This document shows, piece after piece, positions 22,713-34,565 of a DNA stretch of 64,000 nucleotides. The notes under the pieces are model-generated. The model saw nothing but the letters and a program-made list of their open reading frames with translations. It made no database searches and was not told the origin of the DNA. This DNA comes from Nautilus pompilius (taxonomy: Eukaryota; Mollusca; Cephalopoda; Nautilida; Nautilidae), in assembly GCA_018389105.1 (NCBI GenBank), contig JACATO010000311.1, positions 1,049,501 through 1,113,500 on the forward strand, written 5' to 3'. Both the position numbers and the translations under genes were made by a program. How positions within the stretch are numbered: position 1 is the first letter of the stretch; the number at the start of each line of letters is the position of its first letter.

Positions 22713-25531
22713 CGGTAGATTGTCTGGTCTTCTCGAATAGTCCTTGACACCCGGTTGGTTACACTACCTAATTGTGTGATTGCTGCGCAGGAGGCAGCTT
22801 CCACTTACTCTACAAAAATCTAATTAGCGAAGGGGTCATCTTCATTTACGAAAAGCGACTATTATATTACAGTAGGGGTAGGCGGACGTTTGCCCTTTAA
22901 ATCGTGTTTCCGATAAGAGTTGGTTTTTTCTATGTCTGCAGAAGCCATTTTGGAAAAAAAAAAATGAGATAACCTGTTATCAGTATCGTTGGGGTCGACA
23001 GTAAATAGAAAACATTTTTATTGATCTGTTCAAAATTCAAACGATTAAAGTAGTTTGTCGGTGTACGGAACTCAAAACCACAGAATTTTTCTTGGGCACG
23101 GAACGATCAGTTTCAAAGAAGTTCCAGATTACTCTCCTGCAAAGAAGACCACAAACAGCTTTGTTTGCGTCATGCTCGCGCAGAAAATGATGCTGTTCAT
23201 AAAAAAGGACGTTTTCTTCTGTCAAACACGCACAGCCACGAGATGTGGATCGCCGAGGTATCGATATGAGAGGATATGTAGCTAATTATATTTTGAAACC
23301 GTTTTATCATTACAACCGTGGACCTCTGTAGCTCATTAGGGCGATTTCGGCTGAAAAGATAAATTACCTTTCTCCTTTCCGGTAAAAATATCTAGACAGA
23401 TTATCTAGTCATGGTTTAAGTATCAAGTAGATTAACCAAATTCTGCTCTCTTAAGCTCCATAAACAATTATATATGTATACACGTTCCAACTAAACACAT
23501 CTCCCGTCTACTACCAGTGCGCAGGCTCTTAAGCGCCGAGGATGCGCCCAGCTGATCGATCATATGGAAAAGAAGCTTGTGAAGTAATCAGGCATCGTTA
23601 AATGATCAAAGCAAGACCGGTGGTTTCCTAGTTACGGCAGTCACCAGATAAAAATGACTTTTTGAAGATAATTTCAAAGTGATGTCATTGTAACACAAGC
23701 TTAAATGGAACTGCAACCTCTTATATACCAGATATTTTATAAGTATATAGTTGAACGCCAAGCAATTTGTCCTATTTTTCAATTTTAGGGGTTAATTTTG
23801 AAAAATCCCCAACTTTAGTTTCAATGTACTTAGCTCCTTCGCCCGTAAAAAATCCCGTTAGTGGATAAGCGATCGCCGGAATGATTGGCTGTAAATCACA
23901 TCCCATTATCAAAGCCCTGTCGCTGGACCAGTATTTATGTCTACGAAGTTTCTAAGAGCACCAATTTAGTAATCAAGGTGGAACTAAAGGGGCGGCAACG
24001 AATAGTACACGAAGCAATTACAGGTAAAGGCAAGTAAACGTTATTAATCTGAAATAACTCGCAATCGATAGCCAATGGACACATAAATAACAGCTTTCAC
24101 GTTTCTTTAACACGTTTAGTCCGAACACTGACAAAATGGACTTTAAGAAAAAGAGAGTGAGTTACTTCTGATCTGAGAGTATTTAAAACGTGATGATCTG
24201 TCTCTGATGTACAACGCCACAAAACAAGCCCAGCTGTAATCCTCAGTTGCGAGGGAAAGAAAAGTTCTCCACTTGCATTAAATGCCATCAAAGAGTCCGA
24301 CGAGAGTGTATCATCTTAGTCGTCATGTCGCCATCAATAATATCGCTGTCTGCCTATTTACGGTGAAATACGAATTTTGATATAAACATGTCCGATCATC
24401 AGCTTGTCCAACTGTTGGCATAGAAATTCAGTTTCGTTATTCGCTTTATAGAGCGAGAATGGAGCCAAGGAACTGTACTTATTAATTTATTCACGGTCTC
24501 TTTTCAGCGAATCACGTGACCTGCAGACCAACAAGGGTAGACGTGGGGGGGATGTAAACCGGTCTAAACCAGTTTCCCAAACTACCTGTCTGAAGAGGCC
24601 GTCATTTCGAGAAAATAGCATCCATTTAGCCGAGGATAAACATCTGCGTTTTACCCTAGAAAATCAGTCAACTCCGAAGCAGCTAGCATTAGTTTCGGCG
24701 TGGAGCAGATCCCACAGGCGTCCGCCTAACGTCAGCCGCGCCATATTTCCCGTTTGTCCCAAAGCTTCAACAACGGAGCGCATCACGTCCATCTTCGCTG
24801 CGGGAGAAAAACGAACGCTAAATGGTCGCGAGCCGCCATCTTGAAACTGTTGGCTTCGCCGAGAAGCGGTCAGATCATATCTATTAAACCGAGTCCGAAT
24901 TCCCCGCTTCGCGGCTAATGGTGGACCAGGGAGTTCTAATCGGTAAGCCGCAGCTAAGAATCGGCGACACGACGAAGGCGCACCTCGAATCCGGCGTGGG
25001 TCACTCGGGGTTACATAATAAAAGAGGGCAACAATCTATGCCCTCTTGTTTAGAAAGCAGACAAAAGTTGTATTATTTCCGCGTGCAGCAAATGGCGGCG
25101 GCGATCCGCGAGTTGACTGATTCCGGTGCTGTAAATACAGGCGCGTGGCTTCCGTTTACGGGGGGGGGGACAAAAACCGGCGCCGTGCTGCCGAAAAACG
25201 GGCATGAATAATTCTCAGAAAGGGTGCAACAGGCGGTCGTGTAAGGTTTCCAGAAAACACTTCCTTAACCCGATCTCTCCGTTTTCTTTCGCGACTTAAT
25301 GTTTACTTATAAATGCGGTCGGCTCATGTCCTCGGCAATAAAGTCGTCAGTGCCGTAAACAAATTTGGATACTGTATCGTTTCTAATAGGACTGTTTCGC
25401 TCTTTTAGTCTGATTTGTATTGAATCACTAAGCACAATTGAATTTCCAGTGTTTTTTTTTCAAATGATAAACTAATATATTCCGTTTACTGGCTGCTAAT
25501 TGTAAACTACGGCGGAACAATGGCGAGAGAG
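22713..25531. other. Unannotated stretch with a CpG-rich segment
   Basis: No gene supported. From about 24680 to 25210 the sequence becomes CpG-rich, includes a YY1-like site (separate entry) and holds a 97-codon plus frame (24918-25211) that matches nothing known. This could be a promoter-proximal CpG-rich segment, but no transcript structure can be read. Confidence 0.45.
24832..24843 (-). promoter_or_regulatory. YY1/Pho-type site in CpG-rich context
   Basis: GCCGCCATCTTG is the reverse complement of the classic YY1 consensus AAGATGGCGGC. In many animals this motif sits just downstream of transcription starts in CpG-rich promoters. The surrounding 150 bp is CpG-rich. Function is inferred from the motif only. 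Confidence 0.4.
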
Positions 25532-25660
25532 CGAGATGTAGATGAGAGAGAGAGAGAGATGAGAGAGGAGAGAGAGATGTAGATGAGAGAGAGAGGGGAG
25601 AGAGAGATGTAGATGAGAGAGAGAGAGAGAGAGATGATGATATATATATATATATATATG
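25532..25660. repeat. GA-rich compound microsatellite ending in a TA run
   Basis: GA tracts are interrupted three times by a GATGTAGATGAGAGAG-type module, then GATGAT and a run of TA units at about 25639-25659. Minus-strand open frames rich in SLSL here are translations of this repeat, not genes. Confidence 0.95.
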
Positions 25661-27445
25661 ACGAACCCACAAATACGGTCAGCTGCGTGCCTTTGAACTG
25701 AACGAAGGTAGATCGTAAATAAACCGACGATACTCCGCTGCACGGACGAGCTGTAGCCATGGATGCACGCTAGGAATATGATTAACACGAGCCGAGTTTA
25801 CATTCCTAATAGAAATTGTTCCTGGAGCTTGAAGTATAAAAATCATCCGTGGGATAAGAAATAAAAACGAAAAAGAAGGAAGAAGGGTTGGATAAAACGA
25901 TAGGGGGGGAGGAGGAAAGGAAAGGAACGTACCTTTGTTGGTAATTTGGTAAACCGTCAGCGAGTAGGGAGCGGATCGAAGTACCCGAGGAGACGGCCGG
26001 CTGCAGCAACATGTGCGCGTATCAGCACGCGACCGGGGGATCGAAAGACAGAGCGAACAGCTGATGTTGAGCGATAGCCGGCATGTAGGAGACACTTGTT
26101 CAAACTCCGGTGAGCTCGGCGCAGATGATTGATCGGCTAAACTCGGTGCTTTTCGGACTGCATTGTTTCGGAACAATGGCCGCAGTTTTTGGTGTGTGGC
26201 TTATCTTACACGTCTCGCTGGAAACTTTTCCGCTTTTGTTTCTTTTTTTATTTTTTTTAAAGCGAAGCCTCGTCTGGCCAAAAACAACAACAACAACAAA
26301 CCCGAAGTAGCTGGTCTAGTGAAGGAAGTCGTCGCTAGCCGCAGTGGCCGGTCTCGAGAAGGACAAACGCTGGAGCATCGAAGCTCAGTCGCTATAAGAG
26401 GCTGGTGGGCGGGTACATCTTTATTACAGAGGCGCATCTACTTTACCCGGGTGGACCTGCTTTTTCCCTATAGTAAATCCCCCCAACTCACAGTTTTGTT
26501 GGCGCCAGTGCATGGAGAATACTACTCACCTACCTACAACGCGGCCGTTGGCTTCCAAAAGTAATTTCGCTGATTATTGCATTAAAATTGGAGAAAATTT
26601 GGCGAAGAGAGAGAACGTGGGGAGGAGACTGGTCCAGATCAGAGAGAGACCCTATCAAGCTAAACATGACAGAAGCCTCTGCAGCCATCATTCGTCCATA
26701 AACTCTCTCGGGTAATCGCAGCAGCCAGAGTTCCACGAACTCTATTTAGCGCAGCAGTTTTCAGCGTATTAATCTAGCGGTGGTGGGACTGGCAGCGGTC
26801 CAGGGGGGAGCTGCTCACCGGCGTAAGTCTGGCAGTTTTCGCACAGCCCTCATTACTTTCTTAAAGCTGATCTATCGAGTTTTACTCTCGTTCGAATTAT
26901 TTATCTTTTTTGTGTGATAACGTTTACTAAAAAAGTCATCGATGGTCTGGAATATTCATACATAAAATGAGGCTGTGGTTATCGAGATGACAAAGAACGT
27001 ACGCATTCCGTAATTAAAACCCTGTTGGATAAGCTAACGTTTCCCATGGATGTCATCCCGCTCTCTCGATTTCAGACTGGGAGATATTGCAGAAAAGAGG
27101 AAATAGATTGAAGTATCATGGGGATACTTCTAGAAGAAACAATGAAGACTGCTTATGGCATTTACTCTTGTTTCGGACCTGAGGGTTTTGTTACAAAATA
27201 AATGAAATTGAATATATTTTTAAAATACAAAAATAAATTTAAAATATTAAAATTGTTGAGCAGGGAAATAAATACGTCAGTGAATAAACAACTTTCTTTA
27301 CCGTGTATTTAAAAAAAAAAAATAAAGCAAATTATATGCAAACTTTCTTAAGAAATCTAACAGAAGCGAACGGTTTACCAGTCTTACGTTTCACGTGTTA
27401 TTGGGTTAATATACATCGAGAATAAAGTAACTACATGTCAGTGCG
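25661..27445. other. Unannotated non-coding stretch
   Basis: Long open frames on both strands (165 codons minus, 133 codons plus) match nothing known and overlap each other antisense. GC-rich patches occur at 25960-26180 and 26320-26450. No gene supported. Confidence 0.45.
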
Positions 27446-27600
27446 TGCTCGATATCAAATTATCACACGAATACTTCTCGTCCAATGCTCGATATCAAAT
27501 TATCACACGAACACTTCTCGTCCAATGCTCGATATCAAATTATCACACGAATACTTCTCGTCCAATGCTCGATATCAAATTATCACACGAATACTTCTCG
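27446..27600. repeat. 40-bp tandem repeat, about four copies
   Basis: Units begin at 27448, 27488, 27528 and 27568, exactly 40 bp apart, each with CTCGATATCAAATTATCACA and then CGAATACTTCTCG. Copies differ by about one base (ACACTT versus ATACTT), so the array is young. Each unit carries the palindrome GATATC. The small open frames across it are repeat translations. Confidence 0.95.
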
Positions 27601-28453
27601 GCCGTTTTAAAAGTTCGAGTTAAAAAAGTGGTTTCCGTGAAAAGTCAGTTTAATTCGAAGAAAGGGAAACAGGGTTTTCTCAAGCTACAGATGTTTGCGC
27701 GGATAATCTCGCGAACGGGTCCAAGTTAGCGGACGTTAAAGAGTGCGTACCGGCTCTGTGCCAGTTCTAGCAGAAAAGAGAAGTCTACCATTTCCCCCGC
27801 AGAAGACTCCTTACCACCGATTCCAAGCAGAACCTCCAAGACGGTTTTTTTTTCTTTCTTTCTCTCTCGTAAGATTCCGGATGCTCTTTATAGCGGCTTC
27901 AGATTATAAATGATACAGAATTACCACGAAACCATCAAGCAGAGTCCTCGAGATTTTCACGAAAATTCTGGAAATCCGCCCCCGTTGCTCTGTGAAAAAT
28001 TACTATGGCGCTATGCTATTTCCTCAAAGCCGCTCGGTCTCCTCGTGGTCTCAGTTGCAGCGTGAATTTGGTTATAAAAAAACAGTCTGTCGACCAGATC
28101 TTAGTTCCGTGGTACCTGCAGCACCGCGGAACAATTCAGACGTCATCCATTTCCTTTGAGACCTAACATCATCAGATGTGTCAACGCCAGACACCAGCAT
28201 CGTTTATCAATTATCGATTTTTTATCCCAAGTAAATGATTTATATAATTTACTAAAAATACTTTCTCTACTTAATTACATTTTTTTAAAAAATCTAATAT
28301 TGCAGATGAGTGTCATGTGATTAGGTCATTTGATAGAACTTATGACTGTAGACATTTTATAGTTAGCATTACTTTTATTTATATAAAAATCATTGGTATG
28401 TTTACCTTTTATAAATGAAATTCTTTTAATAGCATTCATTTATAACTGTTGAA
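27601..28453. other. Unannotated non-coding stretch
   Basis: No gene recognised. The second half is AT-rich. Confidence 0.5.

Positions 28454-28495
<42 letters not shown>
28454..28495. repeat. ATT trinucleotide microsatellite
   Basis: About 14 uninterrupted ATT units, immediately upstream of the 33-bp minisatellite. Confidence 0.95.
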
Positions 28496-28585
28496 GAGTA
28501 TCAAATAATTCTGTATGCAAAATTAAAAAAGATTAACTTTATAAACCATAGCCATTTAAATACTTGCTTGTTTTGTGGCTCCAAA

Positions 28586-29497
28586 GGTTCCACGGTATTG
28601 CTCTCACGTTCTTCCGAAGGTTCCACGGAATTACTCTCACGTTCTTCCAAAGGTTCCACGATATTGCTCTCACGTTCTTCCATAGGTTCCACGGTATTTC
28701 TCTCATGTTCTTCCATAGGTTCCACGGTATTTCTCTGATGTTCTTCCAAGGGTTCCACGGTATTTCTCTCACGTTCTTCCATAGGTTCCACGGTATTGCT
28801 CTCACGTTCTTCCATAGGTTCCACGGTATTTCTCTCATGTTCTTCCAAAGGTTCCACGGTATTTCTCTCATGTTCTTCCAAAGGTTCCACGATATTGCTC
28901 TCACGTTCTTCCATAGGTTCCACGGTATTTCTCTCATGTTCTTCCAAAGGTTCCACGATATTGCTCTCACGTTCTTCCATAGGTTCCACGGTATTTCTCT
29001 CATGTTCTTCCAAAGGTTCCACGATATTGCTCTCACGTTCTTCCATAGGTTCCACGGTATTTCTCTCACGTTCTTCCAAAGGTTCCACGATATTGCTCTC
29101 ACGTTCTTCCATAGGTTCCACGGTATTTCTCTCATGTTCTTCCAAAGGTTCCACGATATTGCTCTCACGTTCTTCCATAGGTTCCACGGTATTTCTCTCA
29201 TGTTCTTCCAAAGGTTCCACGATATTGCTCTCACGTTCTTCCATAGGTTCCACGGTATTTCTCTCATGTTCTTCCAAAGGTTCCACGATATTGCTCTCAC
29301 GTTCTTCCATAGGTTCCACGGTATTTCTCTCATGTTCTTCCAAAGGTTCCACGATATTTCTCTCATGTTCTTCCAAAGGTTCCACGGTATTTCTCTCATG
29401 TTCTTCCAAAGGTTCCACGGTATTGCTCTCACGTTCTTCCATAGGTTCCACGGTATTTCTCTCATGTTCTTCCAAAGGTTCCACGATATTGCTCTCG
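28586..29497. repeat. 33-bp minisatellite, 28 units, with 66-bp higher-order period
   Basis: Units start at GGTTCCACG and recur exactly every 33 bp from 28586 to the last start at 29477, which is 27 whole periods with no insertion or deletion. Two main types alternate: one with GATATTGCTCTCACG and CCATA, the other with GGTATTTCTCTCATG and CCAAA, giving a 66-bp dimer through most of the array. Because 33 is a multiple of three, several frames stay open on both strands. On the minus strand one reads as an acidic 11-residue repeat (EPLEEHERNTV type, about 327 codons), and another as WNLWKNMREIP type with a non-repeat N-terminal extension to 29591. In each frame I checked, the variable positions change amino acids at least as often as not, so no frame shows protein-level constraint. 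I treat it as a minisatellite, with coding not excluded. Confidence 0.9.
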
Positions 29498-29803
29498 TGC
29501 TATCGTAAGAAAAGAAGTTTTTATAAATTGTCGCACCACCAATGTTGAGCGTATTTTTGAAATTCTCTGAGATAGCATTCAACAGTTCCAACGGCGTTGT
29601 AAATGGAGCACCTGTTTGGAGTGGCCATTCTCATCCAGCGGAAATTCCTGCACGTAGTCAGCTAATCTTTCGTTGTAGATGCCTGTGTAATTTGTGTAAA
29701 ATCTTTCAAATATATGTTGATTCTAATTTTTTCAAATCAAGGTATACACCAATTAAATTTTAAAAAAAATAACCGCCATTGTCCATATTCTGAATGTTTC
29801 ATT

Positions 29804-29807
<4 letters not shown>

Positions 29808-29853
<46 letters not shown>
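29808..29853. repeat. TG dinucleotide microsatellite
   Basis: About 23 uninterrupted TG units. Confidence 0.95.
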
Positions 29854-29855
<2 letters not shown>

Positions 29856-30722
29856 TGTCCAACTAGAATTTATCAGAATCTTAATTATAAAAGGAAAATG
29901 TGCAGTTTATCGCTGCAGAAGCTTGATTCTTTTAATCGCATCGCCGTCTAGCTCTTATTTGGCGACGAGGAGAGCCAGGATAAACGCTTACCTATGTAAG
30001 TCAAAGTTGAGTTTCTCGATGTATGCCAAAACGTCTTTATTCGGTGAAATAATGACGTGTTTGTGTCTTCTCACAAACACAACTGATATCGCAGACAGTA
30101 TATATGGGTGCTGAATTGGTTGTTAGATTAGAAACACCACGGAACAGCTCTGCTGTCGTTAAAACATTCTCTCCAAAATGCATGCATACCCGGTGCCGCA
30201 GACAAAGATAAAATTATTACTTATGACGTGAGCAGTTAATTTTTAAAAAGTATTTCGAATAATATTGCTAACTCTGAATTTGATTTTTTGTTAGTAATTA
30301 AGTATTTTGATGAGGAATAATAACAACACATTTCTACCCAGATATTCCAAACATCATTGTAACTTTTTTTTTCTTTCTTGATCTTTCTTTTACCGAATTT
30401 ACAATTAAAACTTCAGCTAAAGCCAGAACATTCCATGTCACCGTATCCCGCCAAATCATCAAAGCATCTTTAATGCATTGCGTCTTCATCCGAGCAAAAC
30501 ATATTTAGAGAGTCAGCAAAGTAAACAGCAAGCGTTGTCTGGCCGACCTGATGAGAAGACAGATTAATGAAGTAGTCGGTTTCAGCCGAATACCATAATT
30601 TGCCGACCAGACCCTGCTGCTGACAGCCCACACCTGAGCAGACCTGCTTAACTTGTTGTGTGTGTGAAGGAGCAATGTCAGCTATTTGTCTTTCGATGTC
30701 CAGTTATGCTACTTATGAATAA

Positions 30723-30755
30723 AGAGAGAGAGAGAGAGAGAGATGGAGAGAGAGA
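30723..30755. repeat. GA microsatellite
   Basis: GA units with one TG interruption. Confidence 0.9.
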
Positions 30756-32216
30756 TCTATTTCTGTTGCCTCCCCAATCTGTCAGAATATTTTACCAGCC
30801 CAGATAATCTTGTTTTATGTTCTTCCTATATTTGGCTTTTCTCCATCGAACACCGGAAATTTCTTCCCTTCCAGCTGGAAGCAGACTCACCTTTGCTATT
30901 GGATATTTAGCTCGATCACATAATAAATGAACACAGATGTGGAAAGTTGCTTTTTTAAAAAAAAATATATAAATATATATATCCAAACTCATTTCTTTCG
31001 CCAGTAGAAATATTCCCCAAAATCGTTTGGTTGCTTAGCTTTCTATCTTTGTCGTTCTCGTAAATCCCTGTACAAATTCTCCTCCCGCATTAATTACAAA
31101 AAACAAAAGGCACCGCTTTTCAAAATTCTACCTTTTTTTTGTTCATCTGTGGCTGGTGTTTGTTCGGCGCAGCGTCGAAGGGAATCAAGCTCGGCAGGTG
31201 GGGGGGGCCCCAAACCTTCTTCCAGCTCTGCTACACTACTGCTAGACGTTTTCCGTGCGGGTCAGAGAAAAGCTATTACCGGAAACTGGGGTCGCTCGTC
31301 GTGACGGAGTAGCGGCAGAATCAGTTTGAAGGTGTAGGTATGTAGTAGGTTGATTTTCATGGAGAAAAAATAAGAAATTTAGCTTTTATACGGAGTTCTC
31401 GGTCAGGGCGACATTGGTGCCCACCACTTCTCCAGAAGCGCCATTCGGAACCAGAGGAGCCACCGGCCTAAACTGGCCGATTATCTTATTCTTCTAAGGA
31501 AATGGCTCGCACATGGCATGATTTGTGATGCGATTCTGGTTCATTTAAGAATTTTTAATTTAAATTGTTCAAACAAAGAAAAATTATAAGGGGATTTTTT
31601 TTTTTATTACTAGAATCTGGTGATTGTAGGTTTGAAACAATAGCTCACAATGCGCGTGCGCGTGTCGTATAGCAATGGCGGCCAGGCGTTTTGTATCAGC
31701 CTAGAATTTTTAAATTTTGCTCGATAAAGTCGCATTAAACCTGATGGGTTTGCACAATAATGTCACGTTAACCTACCAGGGAGTATACCGGTTTGTAGTT
31801 AACGGGAAAAAAACAACAAAAGTTTGGAAACACGACAGCTCAAACTTGAACAGTGACTCAGGTATTCAGACGCGGACACGTGGAAGTGGTCACGAGTGCA
31901 GCGTCAGGTCACGTGAACACAGATCTGAGAATGGAGTCCGTTATTATTATTTCCAGGATGATGAAAAGCGTTTGGTCGCCGTAGCTACCTGCATGCGTGT
32001 GTCTCAGCAAAGACGAGGAAAATACCCCGGAATAGTAAAGGAAACCTGCAGGAAACGTGAGCGACCGAACAGACTTTATAGGCAACGTACAGAAAGGTTG
32101 GAGGGTTGGATACAGCAGTAAACGTTCTTTTAGAAGGACGCCTAGTAGATGTGAACAAGATCGGCTGCACGCGGTTTGCCAATTTTGAACTGTTTTCGTT
32201 TTGAGGGGAAACCTGG

Positions 32217-32219
<3 letters not shown>

Positions 32220-32265
<46 letters not shown>
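32220..32265. repeat. GA microsatellite
   Basis: An uninterrupted run of about 23 AG/GA units. Confidence 0.95.
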
Positions 32266-32266
<1 letters not shown>

Positions 32267-34437
32267 ATAAATCTACAAGTTTCACAAGTTGTGATGATGT
32301 CAGTCTCACTCTTTAAATGTTTTCCTTTTTCATCATTCTCCTTTATCTGGAACAGAATGGAGAGTAGGATATGCCACAGTAAATATTTAAGCTGAGTAAG
32401 GATATCATTTCAAGAAAGTACTGAGGGGGGCCCAGGTGCGATAAGCGTTAATTCTAGAAATGATTGCCAATAATCGCGGTTTCTTAAAGAACGTTCGCCG
32501 TGTGCTACTCTACTCTTGGTTTCTCCAAACAATTAAACCTATAATCTAGATAAAAGTGATGTAGTTCATGAAATTTACCTGGAGACTGATCAAAAGGTTT
32601 GATCCGGTTTATTAACAAAAAATCAGCACGGATCATTTATCACCGAAATATTCTCTTTTGTAAACGTTACCTAAAACACTGTCTTAGAGGGGTTTTTTTA
32701 AAAATTTTTAGGAAGGTTGTCTTCTGTTTTCGATACATGTAGATAATATGTATTTAAGGTTATCAGACAATTAAAGGGGTTTTTTTGTTGACTACATCAA
32801 GTTAAAGCTGATGATGTCGAGATCTTTAAAAAAAAGGAGAATGATAATATAATTCATCAAATAAAAGTGGTACCGAATGGCGAATAGCCATTATTTTCTA
32901 ATATGGATGTAATTATATGTTTACTAACATAAATACAAGTTTATTCATAAATTTCAAGAACTATTTTTTAAGATTGATCAGCAGATCGAACACTGTGTAT
33001 AGAGGTTCAAAATCATCATCTTAGCTTTTGTCATCGGGAAGACGCCTATTATTTCTGTAGCCATTTGTTGTTGTTGTTTACCTTTCCTCTCTTCTCTCAA
33101 ATTAAGCTTTGTGAGTCAGCTCTATGTCCGCCGTGCGCGCGCCAGAGCCGGCTAGCCAACCTTCCGCAGACGGGCTCTGTCTGATCTTTCTGGAAGCCGC
33201 CCATCTCCTGTGATCTCTCTGTCTGCTGCAAGCACACGTCCGCTGGCTGCGCGCTCGTAGAACTGGCGGTTTGTCGAGTTAAGTAAAAGAAAGAAAGCGA
33301 AAATCTTTTTATATAATTTGTTGTTGTTGTTTTTCCCTTACACTGCATTGTTCTAAGACGTAGTCTTTGAGTTGGCAGCTGTTTCTGTTGATTTTACCTA
33401 TTTCTGTTTTAGCCGCAGAATCACCCCGTTCTACATTAACCCTTTAACCGCCAAGGTCACATGAAAGCCGGATAACTTCGCTTAAAATTCTTATTTCTAA
33501 AAGAAATTGCATTAAGGAAAATAGATTTTATTTCAACCATGAATCTGTTTCGTGTAAATGAATATGTTTATGACCTAACCCATGACTACTTAAAAATGGG
33601 GGAACTCTTTGGTTTTTAACGTTTTTTTTTGGAATCTGTTACACAAACGGAATGGGTTCGTTATCTTTTTAATTCACTTCTGTACCTGCAGAGTTTAATG
33701 TAAAGGGCAGAACCAACAACTTTCTATGCTCACAGAACCTTAAAAAGTGGTTCATTTGGCGAACTCTTGTTATGGTTTCCTTCGGAATAACCAAAGAGAC
33801 AAACCGATGAAAGGAACGAAAAATAGAGCATTTAGGTCCCTGACAGTTCGCAGTCCAGTATATAATGCGCATCTTTCGGAGAGAGTAAATTCTGCTCTCC
33901 GAAACCGTTTGCAATGCAATCTGAGCCACGCTTTTAATTGAAAGGTGTAAAGATTCTGGATGGATTCTTTACTGTTTTCAAGGTAACAATCACAGAAAAA
34001 ACCTTTATCTATTAAATATTTCAAACTCATTCTCTTTCTTTATTGCCACTGATAGCAAACCGCGGTCTCTTTTCTTTTTATATCGTAAATTTTTATCGCA
34101 ACTAAAAAGAACCCGAGCAGCGGCCGGCTTTTGTTTAAATTTTGTTCCGCTACCACGGCCACTAATGCCGACTTCCTACGTTCTAGCGGAGATCCAGTTC
34201 TTCTGGTTCGCTCTTTTCTAATTCTAGGCCACTCCTCCTCCACCACCACCACCACCCCTCTCCCGCCCCATTTGGGACACTGAAGGACTCCAGAAAGCGA
34301 GCCGCACTCATGCGGAACTTTCACAGAAGGCCGGATCCCGTATTCCAGCGCCAGTCTAGACTAATTTGCAGTTGAAGCATCTGGCAAAGAGTTAAAAAAT
34401 TTTACTTCCTATAAACAGTGTATCGACGACGGATATT
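32266..34437. other. Unannotated stretch upstream of the 1.57-kb transposon
   Basis: No gene supported. It is AT-rich to about 33000 and more CpG-rich at 33100-33260. Open frames of 80-94 codons at 33097-34324 match nothing known. Confidence 0.5.
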
Positions 34438-34565
34438 ACACTGGTCAACAAATTTTTATTTTTTTTCTTTGGCAGACCATCTAGGAGTGTTTTCTGGGGT
34501 TTTGAAGGTCGCTGATTACGAATATAACATTGGTTTTGTCTGATTGGCTCTAGTTTAGAAGATAT
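34438..34565 (+). repeat. Left terminal inverted repeat
   Basis: Starts ACACTGGTCAACA. It contains TTTCTGGGGTTTTGAAGG and ATTGGCTCTAGTTT, matched in the same spacing by the right repeat. A TAG at 34556-34558, in frame with the transposase, closes the reading frame upstream. Confidence 0.85.

Larger units (their letters stand above)
29498..32219. other. Unannotated stretch containing two microsatellites
   Basis: It holds a TG microsatellite at 29808-29853 and a GA run at 30723-30755. A 134-codon plus frame at 31717-32121 starts at a TTG codon and matches nothing known. No gene supported. Confidence 0.5.

Noticed and set aside
25428-26176. Minus-strand open frames rich in serine and leucine
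   Set aside because: The first part is a translation of the GA microsatellite; the rest has no domain.
28564-29548. Plus-strand 314- and 250-codon open frames
   Set aside because: Shadow translations of the 33-bp minisatellite.
32716-32900. AT-rich segment considered as an LTR or MITE
   Set aside because: No terminal repeats or target duplications could be found.
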